From Doryteuthis pealeii (Eukaryota > Mollusca > Cephalopoda > Myopsida > Loliginidae), in contig CM042148.1 of NCBI GenBank assembly GCA_023376005.1, positions 74,458,692 to 74,522,691 of the forward strand: a stretch of 64,000 nucleotides of DNA, given 5' to 3'. Made by a program: the position numbers and the translations under genes. Shown here piece after piece: positions 31,857 through 42,875 of this stretch. Under the pieces are notes generated by a model, which was given only the letters and a program-made list of their open reading frames with translations, ran no database searches and was not told the DNA's origin. Numbering within the stretch: position 1 is the first letter of the stretch; every line of letters begins with the position of its first letter.

Positions 31857-32514
31857 AGTCATAGGGTTGGCCTAAAGTCGGTATCAGCCAGACAGCGAGG
31901 AGTCTATCCTCTTTTCACTAGCGCTAGACCAAGGAGATTATTTGGTCCCTTATAGTATGTGGCCTACCTTTTGATTCTGTTATAGTATGTGGCCTAGCAG
32001 GTTTGAATGTGTCCTACCTCAGTAAGAGTATATTTATAGATATAAGTAGTAGGCAATTTATTGAAACTAATTATTTTTCTAATATATTCAATTTCAAGAA
32101 ATGCAATTCAGTCATAAGCTGTATATAGTAATAAGAATAATTAAAAAATAATTTATCCATAATTTATATGAATCAGAGACCTATTTAATTCTAAAATATT
32201 CTAAAATTTTGAAATAGGGTAAGGTTAGGGGTTAGGGTTAGCAGTTATTATTATAACTTTATAATATGTTTTTATGGTAGACCACATACATAAGAGAGCC
32301 ATGATTTCGTAGACCACACTCAAAAGTAGGCCACATACTATAATGGTACCGATTATTTTTTAGCGTCTGTGGTGGAGTGCCACATCAATCATCAGCTTCT
32401 CACTTTACCGCACGGATCCCAGTGCTACTCATACGATGAGTTGGCGAGGGCCGTTATCGAACCAGGAACCTTGTGGTTCACAGGCGGACCCACTACCGAC
32501 CGAGCTAAACCTTA
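31857..32514 (-). mobile_element. SINE A interrupted by a MITE
   Basis: The body (GGCCTAAAGTCGGTATCAGC) runs to 31943, resumes at 32351 and reaches the tRNA-like head ending near 32514 (AAGGTTTAGCTCGGTCGG on minus). Confidence 0.88.
31944..32350. mobile_element. 407-bp MITE, 8-bp TSD GATTATTT
   Basis: GATTATTT occurs at 31936-31943 and 32351-32358. Terminal inverted repeats: GGTCCCTTATAGTATGTGG then CCTAC on the left, against GGTACCATTATAGTATGTGG then CCTAC read from the right. Further inverted GTAGRCCACA motifs lie inside near 32275-32340. There is no coding sequence. An 8-bp duplication fits hAT-like or related cut-and-paste elements, but the superfamily is unresolved. Confidence 0.88.
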
Positions 32515-32811
32515 GACTAATAATCCGTTAATAACAAGTTCGAGTCTTATTGAACGCTTCATACATCAGGCCTTGTGCCAAAAGTAAGCAAAGTTTATTA
32601 GATAATTGAAATATATTGTTAATATTAGTTTCTTTTCTTTTCGTATTGATTGGTTTATAGTTAAACACACGTTTTTATTTAAAGGATCATACTTGTAAAA
32701 TCAATGATTCCCACGCATAGCTCTATTAGATATTAGCTGTGCATTCGTCGTTACCCGGGATTTAATAAGTTAAAAATAAATGTCCTATCTATATTCATAT
32801 ATAGATTAATT
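32515..32811. repeat. Unassigned, with first of two ~95-bp direct repeats
   Basis: ACACGTTTTTATTTAAAGG through TTAGCTGTGCATTCGTCG (32664-32758) recurs at 33403-33498 (ACACGTTTTTATTTGAAGG) in the same orientation. They may be short direct termini of a small element, or a local duplication. Confidence 0.6.
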
Positions 32812-33095
32812 ATGGCGGTGCTGGTCTAATGGTTAGAGTCATAGGAAATGGACTCGTCGACCCGAGTTCAATTCCTGGACGAAGCTGTTTGCATTTCCCA
32901 TAGCGCTAATATCCTTGGGAAAGGTATGAATCCATATATTCTCTCACCAGCTATGGGTAAATATTTGGACAGACTGGGCTCTTTAACCTTGGCTAGGTAA
33001 CCAGTCTAAGAGAAAGAAAACTCTGAATTCAAACCTGCTAAACTCCGCTTAAGAAATTGACCTTCTGTCACATCCAACTCATGCGGAGGGATTGG

Positions 33096-33102
<7 letters not shown>
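32812..33102 (+). mobile_element. SINE B
   Basis: Head GGCGGTGCTGGTCTAATGGT and CCGAGTTCAATTCCTGG; body to GCGGAGGGATTGG, then a TA tail. Confidence 0.9.
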
Positions 33103-33126
<24 letters not shown>

Positions 33127-33600
33127 TAAAATCCCTTTTCTATATGTTTGTTTTATTATCTTATATTCTTAATATATTCTTGTTTTGAAGTTGTTTATTT
33201 TCATTATTATTATTATTATTATGTTTGTTTGAATTTTTTCTTTTCTTTATCTTTTTTTACTCTTTATTATGCATTTCCTTATTTATCTAAACATTTTCAA
33301 TATTATTTTTAATATATCATTTATTTTTACCCCCATTATATTTGTATTTTTTTATTGAAAATTAGGCGTGAAAAGTTTTTATATTTAGGGATCTCTTCAA
33401 TGTAACACACGTTTTTATTTGAAGGATCATACTTGCAAAGTCAATGATTCCCACGCAGAGCTCTATTAGATATTAGCTGTGCACTTCGTCGTTGCACGGA
33501 CAAAAATAGGGTGTGGATCTTATTGAACCTTGGCCTTTGCTAGTGTCCACCAATTCTTTAATAAAAGGACGTGTGCTCGTTGTTTTACCAATAAATAAAC
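33103..33600. other. AT-rich sequence and second direct repeat
   Basis: T-rich sequence then the 33403-33498 copy described at 32664. No gene. Confidence 0.5.
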
Positions 33601-33631
33601 ATATATACATACATACATATACACACACGCG

Positions 33632-33691
<60 letters not shown>

Positions 33692-33762
33692 GGTGATCAA
33701 GTATTTCCTTGATAGGATTTAAATTTAAATAGATTAAATCAAATGTACATATAAAGATTTGC

Positions 33763-33818
<56 letters not shown>
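33601..33818. repeat. (CATA)n and two (TA)n tracts
   Basis: TA at 33634-33689 and 33764-33817, with about 75 bp of unassigned sequence between. Confidence 0.9.
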
Positions 33819-34061
33819 GGTGTATTATGAATAAATAAATGAAGAGATATTTTAGTTCAGATATAAATTTCTTTGGGATTTTTTGCCTCTTTCAGACTGA
33901 TTTTTACTAATTTGAAGATTTCCTATCTGGTCTTATTGCTGTGTGATACGTGAAAATCATAGCAATAAGACCGGATAAGAAATATTCAAATTAATAAAAA
34001 TCGAAAAGAAGAAGGAAGGTCGAAATAAATTTATATCTGAACTGAGGTATCCCTTTATTCC

Positions 34062-34063
<2 letters not shown>
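33819..34063. mobile_element. Foldback element FB9 with decayed hammerheads
   Basis: ~105-bp arms around GTGTGATACGTGAAAATC, (TA)n on both sides. Arms keep parts of a hammerhead (GGTCGAAATAAATTTATATC on the right; CTGAAAGA on the left, minus strand) but no complete core. Confidence 0.75.
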
Positions 34064-34111
<48 letters not shown>

Positions 34112-34429
34112 TACTTTAATAATGTATTATCATCAACTTTAGTTTGTTAATAAGAAAATTGAATAAAATTCGAAGCTTTGAAAATTTTGCCCATTGTAAT
34201 TCTTTCACTCTCGAAAGACAATACGTAAGTACATACGCACCTGCTAGCTACCTCCCACTCCCATTCCACTGATATGATCGATTACCATACAAACCAACAT
34301 ACATACAACGGACAGAAAATAATCTTTCTTTTTTATATATAGATCCTTCTTTTTGGTAATTTTTAAAAATTCTGGTAAATACATTCCAATATCTTATTAC
34401 ATATTTTTTTCTAAATAGAAAAATAAGTA
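34064..34429. other. (TA)n and unassigned
   Basis: TA at 34064-34109; nothing else recognised. Confidence 0.5.
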
Positions 34430-34935
34430 TTGGTTTGGTTTGGTTTGGTTTGTTTTACGGCATATCAACCTCGGTGGGTCATTTAATGCGACAAAGTTGT
34501 GAAATAAATTCATTTTAATGCATAATACATTTTGTTTATCAACTCATGTTTTTCTATTTAACCCTACCAGGTACTACCACTCCAGGTCAGAGTGGACCAG
34601 GGAGCAATGGTGATAACCTTCAACCTGGAACCTCACCATCGGATAGAGTTTAACGTCATTCCCAGGACATGTAGACCCTCAGTCACCGCCTTCTAGTACC
34701 CATATGATAAAAAGGGTTGGGGCTTGCCATAAGGGCAATAGGGTTGGGAAAATCATATAGGTGCTAGGGCTTGCCGTGGAGAATTGCAAGTTATGAACTG
34801 CTCATCCACCTGGGCTCTATCCTTAAGCATCACGGGTCGCCACCCACGACCAACAAGTGGCCCCATTGGGGGAGTCTTACCCCTCTCAGAGGTGCAGTCG
34901 GTGCATTCTAACGCCCCAGCCGACAGGGCGGAATA
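34430..34935 (+). repeat. Repeat D, full-length-looking copy
   Basis: Starts TTGGTTTGGTTTGGTTTG and TTTTACGGCATATCAACC; contains TACTACCACTCCAGGTCAG, CACCCACGACCAACAAG, GGAGTCTTACCCCTCTC; ends CCCCAGCCGACAGGGCGG. Confidence 0.8.
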
Positions 34936-35096
34936 AGTGTTAGATTATAATTTTGTTTTCTTTCATGATGTATTTGAAATAAAATCAGCACGTGCTTAAG
35001 CTTCGCCCATTTCCTGCCTAACTTTTTATGACACCCCCTTTTAACGGCGCTATTTTTAGTTCAAGAATAAATCTAATTCGAGTCACCTCGTTGTTT

Positions 35097-35150
<54 letters not shown>

Positions 35151-35227
35151 GGTTGTATTTTCTTATTTCAACACGCTTTATTTATTCATTAAGAAACTTA
35201 ACAATAAGATCTGAGTTTTTTTTTTAC
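34936..35227. repeat. Intron sequence with (CT)n
   Basis: CT run at 35099-35148, about 80 bp from the exon 2 donor. Confidence 0.8.
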
Positions 35228-35374
35228 CTTCAAAAATGGAGAAGCAATCTTTTTGGAGTTCGAAGTGATCATCTGGTAAAGTGTAGACGTAGGCAAAGAC
35301 TTTTCCTTTATCCAAAACCGTTTCGGATTTTCGAAGGTTTTCCATTTCACGTCGCAGTTCATTGTGGGGTGTAC
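35228..35374 (-). CDS. Sphingosine-1-phosphate lyase-like, exon 2 of those visible
   Basis: A 147-bp exon: acceptor TTATTTTAG, donor TTTGAAG then GTAAAA. Enters and leaves at phase 1. The peptide is TPHNELRREMENLRKSE, TVLDKGKVFAYVYTLPDDH, FELQKDCFSIFE. The KGKV stretch occupies the place of the family's conserved G-R/K-x-S-G segment before the catalytic domain. The end (VYTLPDDHFELQKDCFSIFEE) resembles the start of exon 3 (NYSADHDTLVKEFHLAFLHE), so the product appears to carry about 22 extra residues here. The preceding residues join exon 1 as LPKKGTPH. Confidence 0.8.
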
Positions 35375-35815
35375 CTAAAATAAAAGTGTCGGTAAATCTT
35401 TATAAGATGATATCGATATGTTCTACAAATGTCAAATAAATTGGGAGTCTCAAATAATCCTTTTTAGTAAATGTAACTTATGATTTAGGGTTCAGATTCA
35501 GTGAAGAAAATAGAAAGGAAAATATTTGGGGAAAATATTTGGGAAGAAAAATCTTGTTGGAATGTCACCACCCAAGGCCAACATTCTAGGAACAATTTAC
35601 AACATGCAACAAAAACTATTTTAATAAGTCCAGTGTAATAAGTAGTAATAAGTAATTGAGAGTTACTTGCCCTGTTTTAGTATTACCTCCCCTTTGTGTA
35701 ACTCTTTGATGTTCTGAGAGTATATAAACTCTCAGTAAACTGTAACAGTATTCTAAGTAGAATAAAGCTTTCTGAAGCTTAACCGTGTTGTGTTCGTTTA
35801 TTATTACACCCAGTT
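35375..35815. other. Unassigned intron sequence
   Basis: No repeat recognised. Confidence 0.4.
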
Positions 35816-36655
35816 TAACAAAGTTGACAATTGTGAATGAATAATTGTAATTCAATTGTAAATAATTGTAATTCAATGTGAATAAATAATTGTAATTCAA
35901 TTGTGTAATTCAATTGTGAATAATAATTGTAATTCAATTGTGAATAATAATTGTAATTCAATTGTAAATAATTGTAATTCAATTTGTAATGTAAAATTGT
36001 AATTAATTGTAATTCAATTGTAATAATTGTAATTCAATTGTGAATAAATAATTGTAATTCAATTGTAAATAAATAATTGTAATTCAATTGTAAATAATTG
36101 TAATTCAATTGTGAATAATAATTGTAATCCAATTGTAAATAATGTAATAATGTAATTCAATTGTAAATAAATAATTGTAATTCAATTGTAATAAATAATT
36201 GTAATTCAATTGTGAATAAATAATTGTAATTCAATTGTAAATAAATAATTGTAATTCAATTGTAAATAATTGTAATTCAATTGTAATAATTAATTGTAAT
36301 TCAATTGTAAATAATAATTGTAATTCAATTGTGAATAAATAATTGTAATTCAATTGTAAATAATAATTGTAATTGTAATTCAATTGTGAAATAAATAATT
36401 GTAATTCAATTGTAAATAATTGTAATTCAATTGTAAATAATAATTGTAATTCAATTGTGAATAATAATTGTAATAATTGTAAAATAATAATTGTAATTCA
36501 ATTGTAATAATTGTAATTCAATTGTGAATAAATAATTGTAATTCAATTGTAAATGTAATTCAATTGTAAGTAATTCAATTGTAATAATTGTAATTCAAGT
36601 AACAATTGTAATTGTAATTTGTAACAATTGTAAATAGTAATTCAATTGGAGCCAT
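35816..36655. repeat. Satellite of ~22-26-bp units (TAATTGTAATTCAATTGTAAA)
   Basis: About 35 units with small length changes (GTGAATAAATAA against GTAAATAA). The core GTAATTCAATTG contains the palindrome CAATTG. It occupies 840 bp of the first visible intron. Confidence 0.95.
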
Positions 36656-37124
36656 TTTTATAAACATTAACAGATGATAAATCAGCAAATTAAGGGTCTC
36701 CCAAGTTCAGTGGTTAAAGCAGCAGGTTTAACTTATAAAGCTTTCCATTGGTAAAAATTGCTTATCCTTTTATCGTCTCTCGCTCTGGCAAAAAGATTTT
36801 TTTTTTAAGTTGTTTTATTTCGAATGTTTCTACCTGGAAGGAAACATGTTTATACTTACTTTACCTACATTCAACTATGTTTGACGTGACATTTTTATAG
36901 GTGAGTCATGTGATAACATCAAAAGAAAAAAAAAAGCGAGGATAGGAAATAAAAGTACAGCCCAACCTTTCAGTTTCAGGTAAACTTAATATTTATTTGT
37001 CGTTGGATGATAGATTTATAGGTGTGGCACGACTTCAACATCAAAATAAAAAGCCAAGTTAAGAAAACCGAAATTGAATGCTATTCTATTTGATGTTATT
37101 TTTCCCCCCACAAACATTCATGAA
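36656..37124. other. Unassigned intron sequence
   Basis: Nothing recognised. Confidence 0.4.
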
Positions 37125-37420
37125 GAAATGTGGCATAATGGTTATCGTCTTAAGTAATGGACATGACGAGCCGAGTTCAAATCCTGGATGACGCTGATGC
37201 CGTTTCACTTTGCGCTAATGCTTTTGGGAAAGGCATAAATCAATTTCTTCTCTCCCTCACCCCCAACTTCCGGGGAAATAAAATCACTTTTCTCGTTCCG
37301 GACATCTAGTAACAAAAGACATTAAAATATCAGACTGGAATGCCAAAGACTTTTCCATTATGGACATAAAAGAATAACCGAGGCAGTTGTGATAAAAAGC
37401 TAGTAAATAAGTAGTAAAGT
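37125..37420 (+). mobile_element. SINE B (3' truncated) and unassigned flank
   Basis: Head ATGTGGCATAATGGTTATCG, CCGAGTTCAAATCCTGG; body only to about 37270. Confidence 0.7.
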
Positions 37421-37662
37421 AGACAGAGTGGCCTATTGTCGGTATCAACCAGACGGCGAGGGAGTCTATCTCCTTTTCGCTAGCACTAGACCAGTGAGAT
37501 TGTTTCTGCATCTGAGGTGGAGCGCCATACCTACCATCAGCTCCCCACTTTACCGCACAGATCCAAGCCGCGCTATTCATACACTGAGTTGGCGAGGGCC
37601 GGTATTGGACCCAGAACATTGTGGTTCTGAACCGGATGCTCTACCGACCGAGCTAAACCGTA
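37421..37662 (-). mobile_element. SINE A
   Basis: Body GTGGCCTATTGTCGGTATCA at left; on minus, the head GTTTAGCTCGGTCGGTAGAG begins at right. It ends about 50 bp from a lyase exon donor. Confidence 0.88.
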
Positions 37663-37709
37663 ATCTTAAAAAAAAATACAAGAAAATACAAGATAAAAAT
37701 TAGAATTAC

Positions 37710-37959
37710 CTTTCTTTGGTAGTAAACAATTAGGGGCTGAAACAGATGATGCTGAATTGTGCGTCACCTGACGCACGAAACTTCCGACTTCTTTCTTCAC
37801 AAAGACATTGATCAGCTTTCTTACTCCAGGCAAAAGACACACAAGATTCTGGGCTAAATCAACCAATTTAACTTGGCCTGATTCAATCCAGACTTTGAAT
37901 AAGATGATCACAAACACGGCGAAAACAGTGTGCTCGATATATTCTAGTAGCAACCACAT
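37710..37959 (-). CDS. Sphingosine-1-phosphate lyase-like, exon 1 (putative start)
   Basis: First visible exon. The donor is AAGAAAG then GTAATT, phase 1. The chosen ATG at 37959 is the first in frame after an in-frame TGA 36 nt upstream; an upstream non-coding exon or an acceptor at CTACTAG is possible. Residues about 11-24 (TVFAVFVIILFKVW) form one membrane helix, followed by KLVDLAQNLVCLLPGVRKLI and a basic segment. This matches the SGPL1 layout: a short luminal N-terminus, one transmembrane helix, a linker, then the PLP domain in the cytosol. All five exons give 783 nt or 261 codons without a stop. The C-terminal half is off the window. Confidence 0.75.
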
Positions 37960-38339
37960 TTTACAAATGATAAACAAAGGACAAGTCTGTTCTCATTGCC
38001 TCAGCTTAGAGATTAGCAATGCTTTATCCTACTTTTTTGTTATCTTTGTCAAGGAGTTGTTAAACCTAATTCGAGCGTATTTATAGTTGGTAGAAATACC
38101 TGAATAGCGTACTCATCCTTTCGGCGGGACTTAGAATGCACTAACAGTAGACCCTGCATAGGGAAAAAAAGTCCATCTCTAAAAAAGAAGGGCGTCTTTG
38201 ATATATTTTACTAACATCTTCACACGAGAAGGATGGTTTGGTTTGGTTTGATTTCTTTGTTTGATACAAATGTAGAATAGCGCGCAAGAGATAATATTAG
38301 AATCGCATTTTACGTATTAATAGCATTAGATTACGGAAA
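37960..38339. other. Upstream flank of the lyase gene, unassigned
   Basis: May include 5' UTR and promoter, but no motif is convincing. A TTTGGTTTGGTTTG run near 38232 is a D-like start. Confidence 0.4.
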
Positions 38340-38460
38340 CGCTCGAAGAAGCCTAACCCTATCTCTAAGTCTAACACTGACTCTAACACTAACCCTAAGC
38401 CTAAAACTAATCCTAACTCTTACTCAGACCCTAATCCTATGGTCTCAAAGGTTTCGGGTA
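38340..38460. repeat. Degenerate telomere-like CTAACC repeats
   Basis: About 14 diverged CCTAAC/TCTAAC hexamers (AACCCTATCTCTAAGTC, ACACTAACCCTAAGCC). A short TTAGGG-like run is at 32217-32243. Confidence 0.7.
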
Positions 38461-38499
38461 TTTCCGTGAAATGTAATAAAATATAATACTTTTTATACG

Positions 38500-38968
38500 C
38501 AATCTAATGATATTATCTCTTGCGTGTTATTCTGCATTAGTAGCCTTTGTTTAATAGCATACACAACTTTTGTGGGTTATTTAATGCCGAAACAATCTTG
38601 TAGAAGAACAGCAGTGATACTATTTAACTTATGAGGGACGAAGCGGTTTATACCTTTCCTAAGGGTATTAGTCAGAAAGTGAACGTAATTTCTTGACTGA
38701 AGGTTGAAGCAGGTTAGAACGGTGTCACAGTCCTGGAGATTAACCACTACGCCCTGGTGACTCCCCCTTCTCCTCGACTGGTTGCTATAATAAGGTTAGA
38801 TAGTACAATTTGCTCAACTATTTACACATAACTGGAGGGAGAATAGTTGGATTCATACCTTTCCCAAGAGTATTAACATTATGTGAAATGCTACCTGCCT
38901 CGTCCAGGATTTGAACTCTTGTCGCCGTATCCATTTCCTATGACGATAACCATTACACACTAGTGCTC
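38500..38968. mobile_element. Repeat D then inverted SINE B
   Basis: D at 38500-38760 (AGAAGAACAGCAGTGATAC, TTATACCTTTCCTAAGGG). SINE B on minus at 38765-38968 with GTCCAGGATTTGAACTC and CCATTTCCTATGACG. Confidence 0.75.
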
Positions 38969-39239
38969 CTGGGTATGATATAAAAATTAATTTGGTGGTG
39001 AGGCCACTTTCAAGAGTTCTTGGTCTGATGAACGCATTGGCGGGAAACTGGCATTCATACCATTAAACAAGTACAAAATGACGTTAATGCAACCGGGCCA
39101 ATAAACCCTTTCACTCCTACTGGGACAGCGGTGTCCCTATTGAATTTCAAAAGAAATGAACAGACAATTGAGCCCCATCCCCGTTAAAAAAAACAACCAC
39201 AAAGAAACCGTATGGACTCGAGCAGAATAAACAGAATTA
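38969..39239. other. Unassigned
   Basis: No exon or family recognised. A hammerhead-like string at 39018 was examined and rejected. Confidence 0.4.
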
Positions 39240-39671
<432 letters not shown>

Positions 39672-39686
39672 TATTGATATAAGTAA

Positions 39687-39849
39687 GTCAAGTCGTCGGA
39701 TGATCTAAAGTCGATCAGCGAGACAGTGAAGGACTCTATCACCTTTTCACTAGCGCTAGACCAAGGAGATTGATTTTGCGTCTGTGATGGAACAGTACAC
39801 CTACTGCCAGCTCCTTACTTTACCGCACAGGTCCCTGTGCTACCCATAC
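39687..39849 (-). mobile_element. SINE A, cut by a solo LTR
   Basis: Body from GTCGTCGGATGATCTAAAG to GTGCTACCCATAC, where the LTR enters. A further SINE A head portion is at 40345-40437. Confidence 0.8.
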
Positions 39850-40291
39850 TGTTGCAGATTGACTGTTTGTTTTGCGCGGGAAGTCGAAAAGACAAAGGAA
39901 AATTGAACTGAGAAGACAATGTCTAAAGGTAGACAGAGGGTCTGGTGTGACAAAGGACTCATCTGGACAAACGCGAATTTGAACAAAGAGAAAGGACTTC
40001 CGGTCAAGGAACAAAAGAATGTGTGGGCGGTCGTCAGTATTTAAGCAGGTCATCAGGTAGCCAAAGGAGACCCCAGAGAGACGGCGAAGAAAGCACAAGG
40101 TGTCTGACCGTTGATACGGTCGAGCGCTGCTGCGAGCAGTGAGGCTCGCCCACCACCTTCCACCACACCAGCAGTGGTAGTGCCCATGATCCATGCCGTC
40201 ACCCAACCCACCACGAGGTGAAAGAAATAAACGTTAAAAGTCTTACTACTACATATGTCTACGTGTGAATCCTTATACTCCATTACTAACA
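39850..40291 (+). mobile_element. Solo LTR, 442 bp, TSD CATAC
   Basis: Begins TGTTGCAGATTGACTG and ends ATTACTAACA (TG...CA), flanked by CATAC at 39845-39849 and 40292-40296. CAGTATTTAAGCAGG near 40035 is TATA-like and AATAAACG near 40225 is a poly(A) signal. A different family from the 23.9-kb LTR. Confidence 0.85.
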
Positions 40292-40744
40292 CATACGACC
40301 CAGCAACAGTATATAACATGTACTATTTTGTGGCCTGAGTAGAGCACTATGCATCAATACACTGGGTTGGCGAAGGCCGATATTGAACCAGGAACCTTGT
40401 GATTCTAGTCGGACACTCTACCGACTGAGCTAAACCGGAGTTTGCTATATTTATAAGTAAATAGTGCTCATTATCATTGATAGAGCATGTATATCTAAGT
40501 TAGGGCAGCGAAGACATAAAGCACTTAGTTTGAAAATCGCATCAAGAAGAAACTAAGAATTAACAAGCGACATTGACTATGTCTTCGGTACCGAAATGTT
40601 CCCCTACTGGTAGAGCTCTCTGAAGGGGAATTTAGCTGACGGTCCACGCCTTATGCTTAAAACAATACTCTCCTCTTAAACTGATATGAGCTCTCTCTCT
40701 GGTGATCTTGACACATATAACCATGTATGTACTTATCAGTTAAA
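40292..40744. other. SINE A remnant and unassigned sequence
   Basis: SINE A head complement at 40345-40437 (ACCGACTGAGCTAAACCGGA). 40443-40520 repeats the sequence seen at 27957. Confidence 0.6.
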
Positions 40745-40879
40745 TTCTCATTCGCTTTTACGTTGACCGGTGGTTAAAACTGATGAATAGGCCCGGTTTC
40801 GATCCTGACTGGAGGTAGCCTGTGAAGTCTATCCACGCTGTGGAGATGTGATGCGTCGAAATACAGTTTCTGTGGATGA

Positions 40880-40911
<32 letters not shown>
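40745..40911 (+). mobile_element. tRNA-headed SINE with decayed hammerhead
   Basis: Head GACCGGTGGTTAAAACTG and CCCGGTTTCGATCCTGA. Ribozyme relic: CTGTGGA (A6 changed to U), imperfect stem II, GAAATACAGTTTC, TGTGGATGAC, (TA)n. Architecture as at 54 kb. Confidence 0.65.
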
Positions 40912-40914
<3 letters not shown>

Positions 40915-41156
40915 AGAAAGGTAGTCAAACACGAGATGTTATGGAAACTGGATGTTTATTGTAGACGATGCAACCTTTCAGTCTCTTATTAGACCATCTT
41001 CAGGACCTGGATACAGTACTCGCTTCAATGATGGGCATTCTCTAATAAGAGACCGAAACGTCGCATCGTCGACAATAAACATCCAGTTTCCATAACATCC
41101 CGTGTTTGTCTACCTTTCACCACATACTGTCGGATTAACCTCCTCACATTTCTCCC

Positions 41157-41157
<1 letters not shown>
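40912..41157. mobile_element. Foldback element FB10, chimeric hammerheads
   Basis: ~110-bp arms flanked by (TA)n; terminal ACTGTCGGATTAACC at right. On minus the left arm has intact CTGAAGA (41003-40997) and a stem II but a G-G mismatch in stem III. On plus the right arm has a perfect 3' half (GAAA 41055-41058, stem III ACG / CGU, GUC cut after C41070, GAC) but lost the 5' core. The shared ancestor was clearly a hammerhead. Confidence 0.75.
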
Positions 41158-41222
<65 letters not shown>

Positions 41223-41699
41223 ACTAATACCTACGTACGAGTAGAATGTGACATATGGTCAATTTCTTAAGCGGAGTTTAAAAGGTGTGAATAAAAATCC
41301 TGGGTGAGGCAGTTTGCATTTCACGTGGCGCTAATACCAATGATCCTCCTCCAGCTGTGGTTAAATACTTAATATCATGTTTCGGATTTATGATTGTATA
41401 TTATTTAATATAATTTTAGAGGCAAGAGTTTTCAATTTACATGTATAAAATTCATGGTGGTGACAAAATTTCAAATCGTTTAATTAAGTTGCAGATGTGA
41501 CCGTTGAATCACAATCATGTGCTTCTTAAGGAATATAAAAAGAAGATGTGGCTCTTTGGAAAACTGTACAAAGGAAAACCTAATTAATTCCGATGGGAAG
41601 ATTCATTTCTCATTGCTTTCATCGATGCTGATGAGATAAATGGACACTCGTTATTTCAAGAACAACTTCCAGCTAAAAACACATGTAATTTGTAATAAG
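41158..41699. other. (TA)(TG) microsatellite, SINE B fragment, unassigned
   Basis: Dinucleotides to 41221; inverted SINE B 3' end at about 41225-41295 (CAATTTCTTAAGCGGAGTTT); the rest is unrecognised. Confidence 0.55.
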
Positions 41700-42190
41700 T
41701 ACCCACGAAAAATAAACAGAATCTTAATATAATGGAGACTCATTGTCTGTCTGTCTGTAACCGAAAACACCTCACTGCTTACGTCAGGAATTAATCTTCT
41801 ATTAATAATGGAGATTCGCTTTCGGTTTTTGTCTGTAACAAAAATTACGTCACTGCTTACGTCACATTACCCAAAATCGTCATAACATAGAATAAATACA
41901 CTCAAAATTTGAACATGTAACATTAGACAGTCCTCATTGTTTTTTAAAACAAGTTTTAATAAATACATGACTGGTATTATATATCTATATATAGTTTGTT
42001 TTATTTTAATACATATTTAAAGTTTACATTTCAAATTGTTTTATTTTTTAATCCTCTAATGATTGATGGTTTTACTTACTTAGGGTACAAACTCGCTGAC
42101 ATTGAATTTTTTACTCCCACCCCTCAGGCAATATGTTTCAAAAATGTATTTTTACATCGCCCGGAGGTGTTTTTTATTTTGTACTAGTAA
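41700..42190 (-). repeat. Repeat G (inverted, with a doubled end)
   Basis: AATGGAGACTCATTGTCTG and AATGGAGATTCGCTTTCGG are two copies of the terminal stretch; the other end shows TCGCCCGGAGGTG and TTTGTACTAGTAA. Confidence 0.55.
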
Positions 42191-42397
42191 ATTAAACATT
42201 CATTGATAAACTTAAGCCAAAATCATTAATACATAGAACAAATCATATTTATTAACGAGGTCTCCATGAAAATCTGAGTTAGATTTCCTCAAAACAGCCC
42301 ATGTTAATAGTGCATTTAAAATCCTGGTTTAAACAAAACCGGGTTTAATAAATAATTATTTGGTATTATTGATCTCTAAGATCCACTCTGTTTGGGA

Positions 42398-42875
42398 TTT
42401 CTTTTCCCTCCTTCTGCGCCAGGCTTTTGGTAAATCAACAGAAGGAGTCTACCTTCACACAAGGACAGATGGAAATCTGTTGAATCTCAGCCGTCTAAAA
42501 GCAAAAACAAAGGTCAAGCAATTTGTCATTCGGGACATGCTATTTGCTGATGATGCAGCAGTGGTAGCACACTCTCAGGAGCACCTGCAAACACTCATGG
42601 ACCAGTTCACGCAAGCCTGCCAGGACTTCAGCCTGACCATTAGTATAAAGAAAACCAAGACTATGGGTTAGGGAACTGGAAATCCTCCCTCCATCACCAT
42701 CAACAGCTACACCCTGGAAGCCGTAAACACCTTCGCTGCCTTAGACGTGTACTGGGCATCACCTGGAGAGACAGGATCACTAACACAGCAGTCCTAGAGA
42801 TAGCTCAACTCCCCAGCCTGTACTCTCTACTGAGACAACGTCGTCTCCGATGGTTGGGTCATGTACGTCGGATTG
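42398..42875 (+). pseudogene. LINE reverse transcriptase remnant
   Basis: Plus frame: FSLLLRQAFGKSTEGVYL, LKAKTKVKQFVIRDM, LFADDAAVVAHSQEHLQ, LTISIKKTKTMG, then TAG. FADD is the catalytic motif of the reverse transcriptase palm. After the stop the frame goes on as PPSITINSYTLEAVNTF. A deletion and frameshift then jump to RVLGITWRDRITNTAVLE and LLRQRRLRWLGHVRR, the conserved C-terminus of this LINE type. 5' truncated, with a stop and an internal deletion. A different clade from the LINE at 55 kb. Confidence 0.88.

Noticed and set aside
33819..34063. Possible hammerheads in FB9
   Set aside because: One arm has an extra A in the core and the other lacks CTGANGA; listed only as a decayed foldback.
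39000..39060. Hammerhead-like string (GGTCTGATGA, CGC-ATTG-GCG, GGGAAAC)
   Set aside because: Stem II and GAAA fit, but no UH site lies where a stem I with GGT could form, and it is not beside (TA)n.
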